From the NCBI GenBank assembly GCA_902598525.1, contig CACKBZ010000002.1, forward strand, positions 124,001-188,000: 64,000 bases of DNA. The letters are read 5' to 3'. This stretch comes from an uncultured Bacteroidota bacterium. Its GTDB lineage: Bacteria > Bacteroidota > Bacteroidia > Flavobacteriales > Flavobacteriaceae. The notes beneath the pieces were generated by a model. The model made no database searches, was not told the origin of the DNA, and saw only the letters and a program-made list of their open reading frames with translations. This document shows, one piece after another, positions 27,042 to 34,760 of the stretch (its first letter is position 1; each line of letters begins with the position of its first letter). A program made the position numbers and the translations under genes.

Positions 27042-28088
27042 ATGTATAGAGTTTTATTAGCATTTTTGTTTTTTAATTTCTGCTACTCTCAAAACTATTA
27101 TATATATGTTGCGGCTGAATCAGATGACACAGTTTCAGTATTAAAATTTGATGGTGAAACAATTGAAGAAACAGATAGGATTACTGTTGGAATTATGCCA
27201 ACAGAAAATGAAGGACCACATGGGATTACAATTGACCCTTCTGGTAAGTATTGGTATTTAACACTAGCTCACGGGAGCCCATACGGGTCTTTAGTAAAAT
27301 ATTCAACTCAAAATAATGAACCTTTATCCAAAGTTGAATTAGGATTGTTTCCAGCTACAATGGAAATATCTCCTAAAACAGGTCTTATATATGCTGTCAA
27401 TTTTAATCTCCACGGATTGATGAGAACAAGCACTGTTTCAGTCGTTGATCCAGAGTATATGGTTGAAATTACTAAAATAAAAACAGGGATAATGCCCCAT
27501 GGATCTAGAATCTCTGTAGACGGAAAAAGTCATTATTCTGTTGCTATGATGTCTGGCGAGCTGTTTGAGATCGATGCGCTTGAACTCTCCGTTAACAGGA
27601 TTTTAAGCTTAGATAATAATAGTAAATATAGGAATGCTTTGCACCACTCAAAGATTAAACCAACTTGGGTTTCACCTCATCCAAACGGAAAAACATTATA
27701 TATCGCAGGTAATGGTTCAAATCAGATCTTTGTTGTTGATCTAGAATCCTTTTCTATTACTGATACATTAAGCACAGGTGAAGGACCATACAACCTAGCT
27801 ATATCTCCAAATGGAAAGTTTTTATTAGCTACACTCAAATCAGAAGGTGCAGTTTCAATTTGGTCTTTAAAGAATAATAAATTTTTAAAAAAAATCAAAA
27901 ATACTACTAGTGTTTCACATGGTGTTGTTGTCTCTCCTGATAATAAATATGCATTTATTTCACTTGAGGGAGTTGGTGGTGAGCCTGGAAAAGTAGATGT
28001 TATAAATCTTGAAACACTATCACTTCAAGGGTCTGTTAATGTTGGAAAACAGGCAGGTGGCATTGCTTTTTGGAAAATAGAGCAATAG
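27042..28088 (+). CDS. Secreted YncE/YVTN-type beta-propeller protein
   Basis: A signal peptide (MYRVLLAFLFFNFCYSQ) leads into seven-blade-like repeats of about 40 residues, such as VAAESDDTVSVLKFDGETIEETDRITVG, NGKTLYIAGNGSNQIFVVDLESFSITDTLSTGEGPYNLAISPNGKFLLAT and GKVDVINLETLSLQGSVNVGKQAGGIAFW. The HG and PHG motifs (GPHGITIDP, MPHGSRIS) occur also in cytochrome cd1-like propellers, but there is no heme motif. The role is unknown. It overlaps neither neighbour but is spaced 2 and 6 bases from them. Confidence 0.85.
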   Translation: MYRVLLAFLFFNFCYSQNYYIYVAAESDDTVSVLKFDGETIEETDRITVGIMPTENEGPHGITIDPSGKYWYLTLAHGSPYGSLVKYSTQNNEPLSKVELGLFPATMEISPKTGLIYAVNFNLHGLMRTSTVSVVDPEYMVEITKIKTGIMPHGSRISVDGKSHYSVAMMSGELFEIDALELSVNRILSLDNNSKYRNALHHSKIKPTWVSPHPNGKTLYIAGNGSNQIFVVDLESFSITDTLSTGEGPYNLAISPNGKFLLATLKSEGAVSIWSLKNNKFLKKIKNTTSVSHGVVVSPDNKYAFISLEGVGGEPGKVDVINLETLSLQGSVNVGKQAGGIAFWKIEQ

Positions 28089-28094
28089 CGCTTA

Positions 28095-29312
28095 ATGCAG
28101 ATGATTAATTCTTCACAAATAAGAGACTTTTTTCCCTCTATTGACAGGGTCGATGCTAAAAACAACAAGATAATATACCTAGATGGTCCTGGCGGCACAC
28201 AGGTACCAATACAAGTAATTGAAGCCATTTCCCAATACTACATTAGATCAAATGCAAATACTCATGGAGAGTTTATTACCAGTAAAGAAACGGATGGCAT
28301 AATGGATGAGCTAAGGTATAAAATGTCGGAGTTTTTAGGCTCAGATAATCCTAGTACAATATCAATCGGCCAAAATATGACCTCATTAAACTATAGCTTG
28401 GCAAGAGCATTATCTAAGAAATTTAATTCAGGTGACGAAGTAGTTATAACTGAACTGGACCATGAAGCAAATAGAGGTCCATGGATGGTTCTTGAAAAAG
28501 CCGGGGTCAAACTAGTTGAAATAAAACTCTTACAAAATGGCGGCCTTGATTATGAAGATTTTAAAAGTAAAATCAATGAGAAAACAGTAATGGTCTGTAT
28601 GGGGATGTCGTCAAATGCACTTGGTACATTAAATGACTTTCATTCTGTCAGGTCATTTCTCCCGAATAATTGTTTATTTCTTTTAGATGCTGTCCATTAT
28701 GCCCCACATTTTGCAATTAACGTAAGTGAACTTGGTTGTGATTTTCTTCTATGTTCTGCTTACAAGTTTTATGGACCACACGTAGGTTTTTTATATTCAA
28801 GACCGGGACTTTTAGAAAGTCTTGACACTGACCGCTTAGTTGTACAAGATCAATCTGCACCTTTCATAATAGAAACAGGAACACTGAATCATGCTGCTTG
28901 TGCAGGGGTGTCTGCTGCAATTGAATTTATTGCTAGTCTAGGAGAGGGAGATTCGCTCAGAAGTAAGCTAGTTGATGCATATTCAAAAATAAGTGTCCAC
29001 GAGTTTGCTCTCGCTAAATACTTATACGACTCTTTATGTGCCCTAGATAAAGTTAATGTTATAGGGCAAGATTTTTCAAATACTAAAAGAACGCCTACTG
29101 TATCTTTTGTACATTCTGATTATACTCCGAATGAGATATGTAAAAAACTTGCTTCAAGTAATATTTGTGCTTGGGATGGTCACTTTTATGCTCTTAAAGC
29201 TATTCAGCAACTTGGACTTGAAAAAAAGGGCGGTGTAACTAGACTTGGAATTTCTGTATATAACACCAAAGAAGAAGTTGAAAGAGTAGTCTCAGTTATT
29301 TCAAATCTTTAA
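28095..29312 (+). CDS. Cysteine desulfurase-like PLP enzyme (aminotransferase class V, SufS-related)
   Basis: The start IRDFFPSIDRVDAKNNKIIYLDGPGGTQVP fits the desulfurase-like subgroup (TIGR01976 type). The PLP lysine lies in FLLCSAYKFYGPHVGFLY (about residue 223), with LLDAVHYAPH upstream carrying the cofactor aspartate. The length of 405 is normal. No scaffold, SufE or Fe-S assembly genes are close, so a housekeeping iron-sulfur role is doubtful. It is the third gene of a tightly spaced set with two secreted propeller genes, an association I cannot explain. The stop region overlaps the convergent Stealth gene by 12 bases. Confidence 0.88.
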   Translation: MQMINSSQIRDFFPSIDRVDAKNNKIIYLDGPGGTQVPIQVIEAISQYYIRSNANTHGEFITSKETDGIMDELRYKMSEFLGSDNPSTISIGQNMTSLNYSLARALSKKFNSGDEVVITELDHEANRGPWMVLEKAGVKLVEIKLLQNGGLDYEDFKSKINEKTVMVCMGMSSNALGTLNDFHSVRSFLPNNCLFLLDAVHYAPHFAINVSELGCDFLLCSAYKFYGPHVGFLYSRPGLLESLDTDRLVVQDQSAPFIIETGTLNHAACAGVSAAIEFIASLGEGDSLRSKLVDAYSKISVHEFALAKYLYDSLCALDKVNVIGQDFSNTKRTPTVSFVHSDYTPNEICKKLASSNICAWDGHFYALKAIQQLGLEKKGGVTRLGISVYNTKEEVERVVSVISNL

Positions 29313-30245
29313 TCTTTTTCTCATCCAATTATCAAATATTGTATATACATCTTTGTTTACATAATTTAAGTCCTGTATATTTAAATATTTTATTTCCTTT
29401 GACTCATTTATGCTTTTTAAAATTGAATTAACTTGAATTTTATTAAGCTTTCTCATCTCTTTTATTTCTTTTACTTCTTCTGCCTTATTTATTATAATAG
29501 CCTTATTGTTTCTTATTAATAAATGCCAACAAAGACTATAAGGCATATATTGTTTGTAATTTCGGAACTTATACATAATTTGTTTTTTCAGCATATTCGG
29601 ATTCTCTCTATAAAAATTTGCTATTGATGATTTAATTTGAGGTCTTGCGGTATGATATGATTTAAAATATTGTTTTTTGAAACCAATAATATTTGCTGAC
29701 ATTGATTGAGAAGCATTAAAGCTAGGTCTATATCCAAGAAGGTTTTTCAATTTCATTGATAAAATTTTTATTGGATTTTTATTGTAGCTATTAGCCCATC
29801 GACCAATTAAAACAGCCTTATCATCTTCAAACCAATCCTGCTCTTTAATCTTATTTGTTAAAAAAATGTCATCATTAAAATAAACAAACCTATCCGAAAG
29901 ACCCTCTATTCTATATAGTAATGCGTCAATTGACCTTGGATTGAATGTTGGTAAATATTCTCCATGACCCCTAAAAATTTCTTTATGGTCGACAATTTTT
30001 ACCTTATTTTTTCTCAAAAGATCCTCAATCCCATTAAATTTTGGTGTTTGGCTATCTGAGACAATGAAAATTTTTCTTACAAACGAGGCATAGTAAATTA
30101 TAGATTTTACACAATATTCTATTTCATTTGCTTCTAGATACTGTTTTTTATAGCTTCCGAAACTAGATAAATATTTCTGAATTTTTCTTTTATACTTTTT
30201 ATCAGATCCGTCAACCCATGTAATAACAACGTCTATGCCTTTCAT
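29301..30245 (-). CDS. Stealth-type sugar-phosphate transferase
   Basis: The protein begins MKGIDVVITWVDGSDKKYKRK, the conserved region 1 of Stealth proteins, and continues with IFIVSDSQTPKF and RFVYFNDDIFLTNKIKEQDWF (region 2, with the DD motif), then regions 3 and 4 with LCWHLLIRNNKA. Stealth enzymes transfer hexose-1-phosphate units when building phosphodiester-linked capsular or surface polysaccharides. The length of 314 is near the usual 330. It directly abuts an XRE regulator gene on the same strand, with zero bases between. No other polysaccharide genes are close, so it is a stand-alone surface-glycan gene. Confidence 0.9.
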   Translation of the reverse strand: MKGIDVVITWVDGSDKKYKRKIQKYLSSFGSYKKQYLEANEIEYCVKSIIYYASFVRKIFIVSDSQTPKFNGIEDLLRKNKVKIVDHKEIFRGHGEYLPTFNPRSIDALLYRIEGLSDRFVYFNDDIFLTNKIKEQDWFEDDKAVLIGRWANSYNKNPIKILSMKLKNLLGYRPSFNASQSMSANIIGFKKQYFKSYHTARPQIKSSIANFYRENPNMLKKQIMYKFRNYKQYMPYSLCWHLLIRNNKAIIINKAEEVKEIKEMRKLNKIQVNSILKSINESKEIKYLNIQDLNYVNKDVYTIFDNWMRKRLKI

Positions 30246-30440
30246 TTACACAAAATAAAAAAGTTTAATAATGTTAACTTCGAGTGCCTCCGAAATTTTT
30301 AATGCAACGTCAAGCCCGGGAATAAACTTGTTTTTCTCGATTGAAATAATTGTTTGCCGGCTTACCCCAATTTCCGAGGCTAACGCCTCCTGGGTTAAAC
30401 CCTTCCCTTTTCTGTAGTCTTTTACCCTATTAACTAGCAT
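30246..30440 (-). CDS. XRE-family HTH transcriptional regulator
   Basis: The 64-residue protein is essentially one HTH domain: VKDYRKGKGLTQEALASEIGVSRQTIISIEKNKFIPGLDVALKISEALEVNIIKLF. The sequence LTQEALASEIGVSRQTIISIE gives the helix-turn-helix. It lacks a partner domain, like the small Cro-type regulators that often control a neighbouring gene. Four operator-like repeats lie directly upstream, the first touching the start codon, which strongly suggests autorepression. The Stealth gene follows with no gap and is probably regulated with it. Confidence 0.93.
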   Translation of the reverse strand: MLVNRVKDYRKGKGLTQEALASEIGVSRQTIISIEKNKFIPGLDVALKISEALEVNIIKLFYFV

Positions 30441-30557
30441 TTGTAAAATAAACTTTACAAATATATTAAAATTAAGTAATGTAGACTTTACATATTATGT
30501 TATTTTTCTTATATGTAAAATTTACTTTACATTATAAAAGTAATGTTTACTTTACAT
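30441..30557. promoter_or_regulatory. Array of four operator-like inverted repeats upstream of the XRE/Stealth operon
   Basis: Half-site TTTACA(A/T) recurs four times. Two sites are perfect inverted repeats with 7-base arms and a 6-base spacer: TTGTAAA-ATAAAC-TTTACAA (30441-30460) and ATGTAAA-ATTTAC-TTTACAT (30513-30532). Two are shorter, with imperfect arms around one base: ATGTAGA-C-TTTACAT (30479-30493) and ATGTTTA-C-TTTACAT (30543-30557). The first site touches the XRE start codon. The simplest reading is binding by the XRE protein itself. The divergent YceI-family gene starts 98 bases beyond the last site. Confidence 0.7.
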
Positions 30558-30654
30558 TTATAAGTAAAATATTAAATGTTAAAGAATAATTAAACCCACT
30601 ATGTTTGTTTTTTGCCAAAATTCATTTTTCTAGTTTTACGAAAATTTAAAATAA

Positions 30655-31263
30655 ATGAAAAATTCAATCGTTTTAATAGCATTTTTGGGATTGCTATCAT
30701 GCAATATAAATCCTAATAACAACGAGCAAGAAGTTTCAGGTGTTAGTATTTCTGATAACACCTATAATATTGAAACCAGTCAGAGCCAAATTATTTGGAC
30801 TGGTAGAGAGCTGTCAACTAGTTCACATTATGGATCATTGAACTTTGTATCAGGTACTTTCGAGGTTCTAGACGGCGTAATTGTAGGTGGTGAGTTTATT
30901 GTAGATATGACATCTATCAACAATCAGGATATGGAAGGCGGAAGTAAAGAAAGATTAGAAGGTCATTTGAAATCAGATGATTTTTTCTCTGTCGATACAC
31001 ATCCTACTGCTACTTTATCAATCAATAGTTCTGAATTGATTTCAGAGGGAAAATGGAGTATCTCTGCAGATCTTTCAATTAAGGGTTACACTCATCCTGT
31101 CAATTTTGAAATGATTAGTTCTGAACAGGGATGGTCTGCAAATCTTGTATTTGATAGATCAAAGTATGACGTGAGATTTAGATCAGGAACTTTCTTCGAA
31201 AATCTTGGAGATAAACTAATATATGATGATATAGAATTATCCATAAACTTAACAACTTTATAA
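30655..31263 (+). CDS. YceI-family lipoprotein
   Basis: A lipoprotein signal (MKNSIVLIAFLGLLSCN, cysteine at residue 16) precedes a YceI-like domain, with TSQSQIIWTGRELSTSSHYGSLNF, GGEFIVDMTSINNQDM, LKSDDFFSVDTHPTATLSI and GYTHPVNFEM. YceI domains bind long-chain amphiphiles such as isoprenoids. The protein is probably in the periplasm or outer membrane. A 27-residue CDGSH ORF begins 2 bases after its stop and an FMN reductase gene follows, so it heads a three-gene operon. Confidence 0.88.
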   Translation: MKNSIVLIAFLGLLSCNINPNNNEQEVSGVSISDNTYNIETSQSQIIWTGRELSTSSHYGSLNFVSGTFEVLDGVIVGGEFIVDMTSINNQDMEGGSKERLEGHLKSDDFFSVDTHPTATLSINSSELISEGKWSISADLSIKGYTHPVNFEMISSEQGWSANLVFDRSKYDVRFRSGTFFENLGDKLIYDDIELSINLTTL

Positions 31264-31265
31264 TT

Positions 31266-31349
31266 ATGACTTACGATAGACCTCAGTGTGGATGTGGAAA
31301 CACAAGTGATCCAAACGGTTATTGTGATGGTTCTCACAATAGAAAATAA
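31266..31349 (+). CDS. 27-residue CDGSH-type iron-sulfur miniprotein
   Basis: This ORF is too short for the ORF track. It reads MTYDRPQCGCGNTSDPNGYC followed by DGSHNRK. The cysteines and histidine (C-x-C, then C-D-G-S-H) match the ligand pattern of CDGSH [2Fe-2S] proteins, in which three cysteines and one histidine hold the cluster. Between the second and third cysteine there are nine residues against eight in mitoNEET. The ATG lies 2 bases after the YceI stop, and its TAA overlaps the ATG of the next gene in TAATG, so translation is probably coupled. Whether so short a chain binds a cluster stably is unknown. Confidence 0.75.
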   Translation: MTYDRPQCGCGNTSDPNGYCDGSHNRK

Positions 31350-31894
31350 TGAGTAAGATTCTAGCTTTTGGAGCATCATCTGCTAAAGACTCTATGAATA
31401 AAAAACTTGCCTCTTTTGTAGCTAATAAAATAGCTCCTCGAGAGGCAATTTTAATTGATCTGAATGATTATGAAATGCCAATTTACAGTGATGATAGGAA
31501 AAGAGATTCTGGTATTCCGAAAAAAGCCTATGATTTTAAAAATTTGATAAAGACCTCTGAGGGAATAATTATATCATTTGCAGAACACAATGGATCATAC
31601 ACTGCAGCATTTAAAAATATCTATGATTGGATATCTGTAATTGAAAAAGTAGTGTGGAATAATAAACCTATGCTACTTCTATCAACATCTCCAGGTGCGA
31701 GAGGAGGTAAATCAGTATTAAATTCAGCCTTAGCGAGATTTTCTCAGGAAAGTGAATGGGATATACCCAGTTTTCGATTACCGAATTTTAACGAAAATTT
31801 TTCTGAAGAACTTGGCATAGTCGACAACAAACTAAATGTTGATTTAAATGAACAGATTAAACTCTTTGTTAGTCAAGTTAATGAACACCAGTAA
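31349..31894 (+). CDS. NAD(P)H-dependent FMN reductase (flavodoxin-like)
   Basis: The protein starts SKILAFGASSAKDSMNKKLASFVA, an FMN-binding loop pattern of the NADPH-dependent FMN reductase family, and continues with EGIIISFAEHNGSYTAAFKNIYDWIS (flavin-contact segment), NKPMLLLSTSPGARGGKSVL. The length of 181 is typical. Such enzymes supply reduced flavin or reduce quinones and other acceptors. The start overlaps the stop of the CDGSH ORF by one base, and both follow the YceI gene, so the three may act in one redox process. It is convergent with the methyltransferase gene with a 17-base overlap. Confidence 0.9.
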   Translation: MSKILAFGASSAKDSMNKKLASFVANKIAPREAILIDLNDYEMPIYSDDRKRDSGIPKKAYDFKNLIKTSEGIIISFAEHNGSYTAAFKNIYDWISVIEKVVWNNKPMLLLSTSPGARGGKSVLNSALARFSQESEWDIPSFRLPNFNENFSEELGIVDNKLNVDLNEQIKLFVSQVNEHQ

Positions 31895-32486
31895 CGATTA
31901 AAGTACCACCCCAATCTTTACTTTCTCCGTGGCGCCAAGATTCGACCTTGCTTAATCCAGCATTTTTAAAAAAATTTTTCCATTCAATTTCTGAATACAA
32001 CTTCATAATTGAAATACCACATTCTTTCTGCCAAGAATGAGAGGTTTTGTTTTCCATATAAAAATCTATTCCCATTATTAATCTACCTCCAATTTTTATC
32101 CAATTATTATTAATATGTTTAATAAGGTTGCCTGGGTTTTCAAAATAATAAAAGACTTCCATAGAATGAATTATGTCAGCTTTTTCATTTGGCATCCACG
32201 TTAATAAATCCTCACAATAGTATTTATTTTTGACATCAAGTCTTTTTGCTTTGTCAATCATATTTTTTGAGCCGTCGACACCGATTGCTTTTGAACATTT
32301 TGGATCTTCAGTAACTTTCCTAATAACCCATCCATTTCCACATCCTGCATCTATAAAAGAATACTTTGACAATTTGCTAGATGCAAAATTGATCATATTC
32401 ATTACTGATTGATAATGATGCCTTTCCATTCCTTCATCCTTTCCATTCTGGGCCCATTCACTAAAAACATCAATTGGAGTATTCAT
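31878..32486 (-). CDS. Class I SAM-dependent methyltransferase
   Basis: The 202-residue protein has the SAM-binding motif FIDAGCGNGWVIRKV at about 38-52, followed by AIGVDGSKNMIDKAK (acidic loop), DIIHSMEVFYYF and GGRLIMGIDFY. This is the ordinary class I Rossmann methyltransferase layout. The substrate is unknown; the small size suggests a small molecule or a lipid-like substrate. Its start codon overlaps the stop of the phosphatase gene in TAATG, so it is the last gene of a three- or four-gene operon. Confidence 0.9.
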   Translation of the reverse strand: MNTPIDVFSEWAQNGKDEGMERHHYQSVMNMINFASSKLSKYSFIDAGCGNGWVIRKVTEDPKCSKAIGVDGSKNMIDKAKRLDVKNKYYCEDLLTWMPNEKADIIHSMEVFYYFENPGNLIKHINNNWIKIGGRLIMGIDFYMENKTSHSWQKECGISIMKLYSEIEWKNFFKNAGLSKVESWRHGESKDWGGTLIVTGVH

Positions 32487-32971
32487 TAATCTATCTTAAG
32501 TAATTTATGTGATATACCAGACTCACATATATTTACGACGTATAAGTTTGAGTTATTCAAATCATCAATTTGAGAATAGACATTTTCACCTATTAACCCA
32601 TTTACGAAATCAGGAATTGTATTACTGTGTCCAACAATTAAAACAACTTCAATCTTGTTTGACATAATGAAATTTTTATAGTCAATATCAGAGGGTGAAT
32701 AAATAATTGGTATTATATCGCTAGATTCTTGAATAGGCTTTACAGTTTCTAGGGTTCTTTTGTAGTTAGTAGAATATATTTTTGAAATGTTCTTTTCAGA
32801 AAAATATTCTTGCCATTTTATAGCTCTCAACATACCATATTCATTTAGTTTTGGATCTTTATCAGATTTATCTGTTCTCACTTTCTCCGCATGTCTTATG
32901 AGATAAAATGTGGAGCACTGTTCTGAAGGTATATAAGAAAGTGTAAGAAATAGGGTTAAAATTATTTTCAC
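32486..32971 (-). CDS. Histidine phosphatase superfamily protein (SixA/PhoE-like)
   Basis: The N-terminus is a likely signal peptide (MKIILTLFLTLSYIPSEQCS), then TFYLIRHAEKVRTD with the catalytic RHAE motif and VVLIVGHSNTIPDFV with the second catalytic histidine. The length of 161 fits the short branch of the superfamily. If the signal peptide is genuine, the enzyme is exported. It lies 4 bases after the membrane-protein gene and overlaps the methyltransferase gene by 1 base. Confidence 0.88.
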   Translation of the reverse strand: MKIILTLFLTLSYIPSEQCSTFYLIRHAEKVRTDKSDKDPKLNEYGMLRAIKWQEYFSEKNISKIYSTNYKRTLETVKPIQESSDIIPIIYSPSDIDYKNFIMSNKIEVVLIVGHSNTIPDFVNGLIGENVYSQIDDLNNSNLYVVNICESGISHKLLKID

Positions 32972-32975
32972 AGAT

Positions 32976-33680
32976 TCAAAGAGTTAGCTTTCTTCTACTA
33001 ATTGAATAGACCATATATGCTATAATTAATATAAAGATTTCCCAAAGAAAAATATAGTAGGGCCAATCGCCTATCACTAAAGGATTATCAACCTGAGGTG
33101 GCTCATTTACATACATATAATTGGAACCAATTAAAAAGTTTATTGGCATAATTATTGCCATTAAAATGTTCAAATTAATCCATAGTCTAAACCACGATAA
33201 TCTTGGCAGTTTTAAATCTAAATGTAGGAACATAAATATTGGCATTACTATTATTAAGCTATGTGATACATAATAGTTTAGGTAATAACGTATAGTTCCA
33301 TCAAAATAGTTCATTTGAGGAGTTAAAATAGCCATAAAACCTCCAATAATCCCTGTATAAAATACAAATTGAAATAATTTTTGTTTATTCTTTATGAATG
33401 GTAAGAAACAGCAAATAAGCGAAGATATTCCACATAATTGTAGCGGAAGATTATACTCGATACTCCATACGTCATTTGCTATATATCCAATATTTTCAGC
33501 AATAAAATCAATAATTAAAAGAATACCCATAATATAGGTAACCATTCTTTTTTGACTTTTATTTAAAAATCTTGCTAAAATTAATGGAGTGGAAATAAAG
33601 ACAATAGAGAACAAAGTCCATGCAATCCATTCTTGACTCATAAAAGGTACTACATAAATCTCAATTAGAGTTTCTTCCAT
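32976..33680 (-). CDS. YwaF/TIGR02206-type integral membrane protein
   Basis: The 234-residue protein has seven or so hydrophobic segments (for example WIAWTLFSIVFISTPLILARFL, LLIIDFIAENIGYIANDVW, FVFYTGIIGGFMAILTPQMNYFDGT and WPYYIFLWEIFILIIAYMVYSI). The segments LPLQLCGISSLICC, GGFMAILTP and YYVSHSLIIVMPIFM are usual for the YwaF/TIGR02206 family, whose role is unknown. It is the first gene of a tight operon with a phosphatase and a methyltransferase. Confidence 0.85.
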   Translation of the reverse strand: MEETLIEIYVVPFMSQEWIAWTLFSIVFISTPLILARFLNKSQKRMVTYIMGILLIIDFIAENIGYIANDVWSIEYNLPLQLCGISSLICCFLPFIKNKQKLFQFVFYTGIIGGFMAILTPQMNYFDGTIRYYLNYYVSHSLIIVMPIFMFLHLDLKLPRLSWFRLWINLNILMAIIMPINFLIGSNYMYVNEPPQVDNPLVIGDWPYYIFLWEIFILIIAYMVYSISRRKLTL

Positions 33681-33711
33681 TTACTAGGGTTTATTCAAAT
33701 GTAAAAAAATA

Positions 33712-34686
33712 TTAGCTAAGCTTGTAATAAAAAGAATCTCTTAGAATTTTTAAGCTTTTGGGAATTGCAGTATTTGCATCTTCGTTTCCTTCAAATTCCA
33801 ATGATATGTACCCCCTGTAATTATTTTCTCTCATTAATTTACCTATCGCAGGATAATCAATATCTATTTCGTCAAAAGCAGGCCATTTTGCTCCTCCAAA
33901 ATAGGTTTTCGCTTGAATTAGACACGTATGTGGTGCTAAATCTTTTATTTGCTCTTCTCTATTTTCAAAAAAATTACCTGTGTCTAATGTAACACTTAAC
34001 CAAGGAGAGTTTATTGCATTGACAATTCTCAAAACTCCTTTTGATGTTAGACCTAATCCCCAATGATTTTCAAGACCCAAAACTACTCCATTCTTTTCAG
34101 CAGTAGGGATACACTCTGCAATAGAATCAATAACCCACTTAAAGCCATCCTCTTCTGTATAACCATCTATAACTGGTTCAACACCTTTATTATCCATTAA
34201 TACATCAAATTCAGATTTATTTCCACGTGCTTTAGTTGTTCCCCACCTTCCAGTATTTATTCTTATTGTGGGAATTCCAAGAGAGTGAGCTATTTCGATC
34301 TGATGTTTTGTCAACTCAATGTTTTGTTGTCTTTTTGATTTATCTGGACTAACAAAACTTTGATGAGTGGATAGGCCCATTATATCTAAACCTGCATCAA
34401 AAGCTCTTTTTTTAATTTTTTGTAAATAACTATTTTTTTCTGATTCCATTTGGATCAATAAAAGTTCTACTCCATCAAAACCAAATTCAGCAGTTTTTTC
34501 AATACAGTATTCAATAGGTGTTTCACTTCCATTAAATTGCCAAAAGGAATAAGTTGATGTTGCTACAGGATTTTGCTTTGTCTTAATAAATTTTTTGTTT
34601 GGTATTCTATTAATTTTTGAATGACCTAAAAAAGGTGTTCCAATTGCAGCCGCAGTAATGGTTTTAATTAATGATCTTCTTTTCAT
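33712..34686 (-). CDS. Tat-exported sugar phosphate isomerase/epimerase-like TIM-barrel protein
   Basis: The start MKRRSLIKTITAAAIGTPFLG carries a twin-arginine (RRSLIK) signal, so the folded protein is probably exported through Tat. The rest is an AP-endonuclease-2-like TIM barrel: EFGFDGVELLLIQ, ALGIPTIRINTGRWG, NGVVLGLENHWGLG, LSVTLDTGNFFEN, ACLIQ-like HTCLIQAKT and YRGYISLEFEGNED, where Glu, Asp, His and Glu would bind a divalent metal. The substrate is unknown. It is upstream of the YwaF-type gene on the same strand with 31 bases between. Confidence 0.88.
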   Translation of the reverse strand: MKRRSLIKTITAAAIGTPFLGHSKINRIPNKKFIKTKQNPVATSTYSFWQFNGSETPIEYCIEKTAEFGFDGVELLLIQMESEKNSYLQKIKKRAFDAGLDIMGLSTHQSFVSPDKSKRQQNIELTKHQIEIAHSLGIPTIRINTGRWGTTKARGNKSEFDVLMDNKGVEPVIDGYTEEDGFKWVIDSIAECIPTAEKNGVVLGLENHWGLGLTSKGVLRIVNAINSPWLSVTLDTGNFFENREEQIKDLAPHTCLIQAKTYFGGAKWPAFDEIDIDYPAIGKLMRENNYRGYISLEFEGNEDANTAIPKSLKILRDSFYYKLS

Positions 34687-34760
34687 GACTAGTTATTATG
34701 TACAAGTAATTAATTTTTTATCTAAATTTAGATAAATCAAATTAACTTAAAACAATCAAT

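Noticed and set aside
30479-30560. CRISPR-like repeat from the recurring TTTACTTTACAT
   Set aside because: The repeats are short inverted operator-type sites with irregular spacing and no uniform spacers.
30246-30654. XRE gene plus flanking repeats as a toxin-antitoxin or phage immunity module
   Set aside because: The partner is a Stealth transferase, not a toxin, and no integrase or other phage gene is near.
34225-34245. CCACGTGC near 34230 as a second parS
   Set aside because: Only the central CACGTG is shared; the flanking GTTTC/GAAAC arms are absent. The same applies to CCACGTGG at about 36111.
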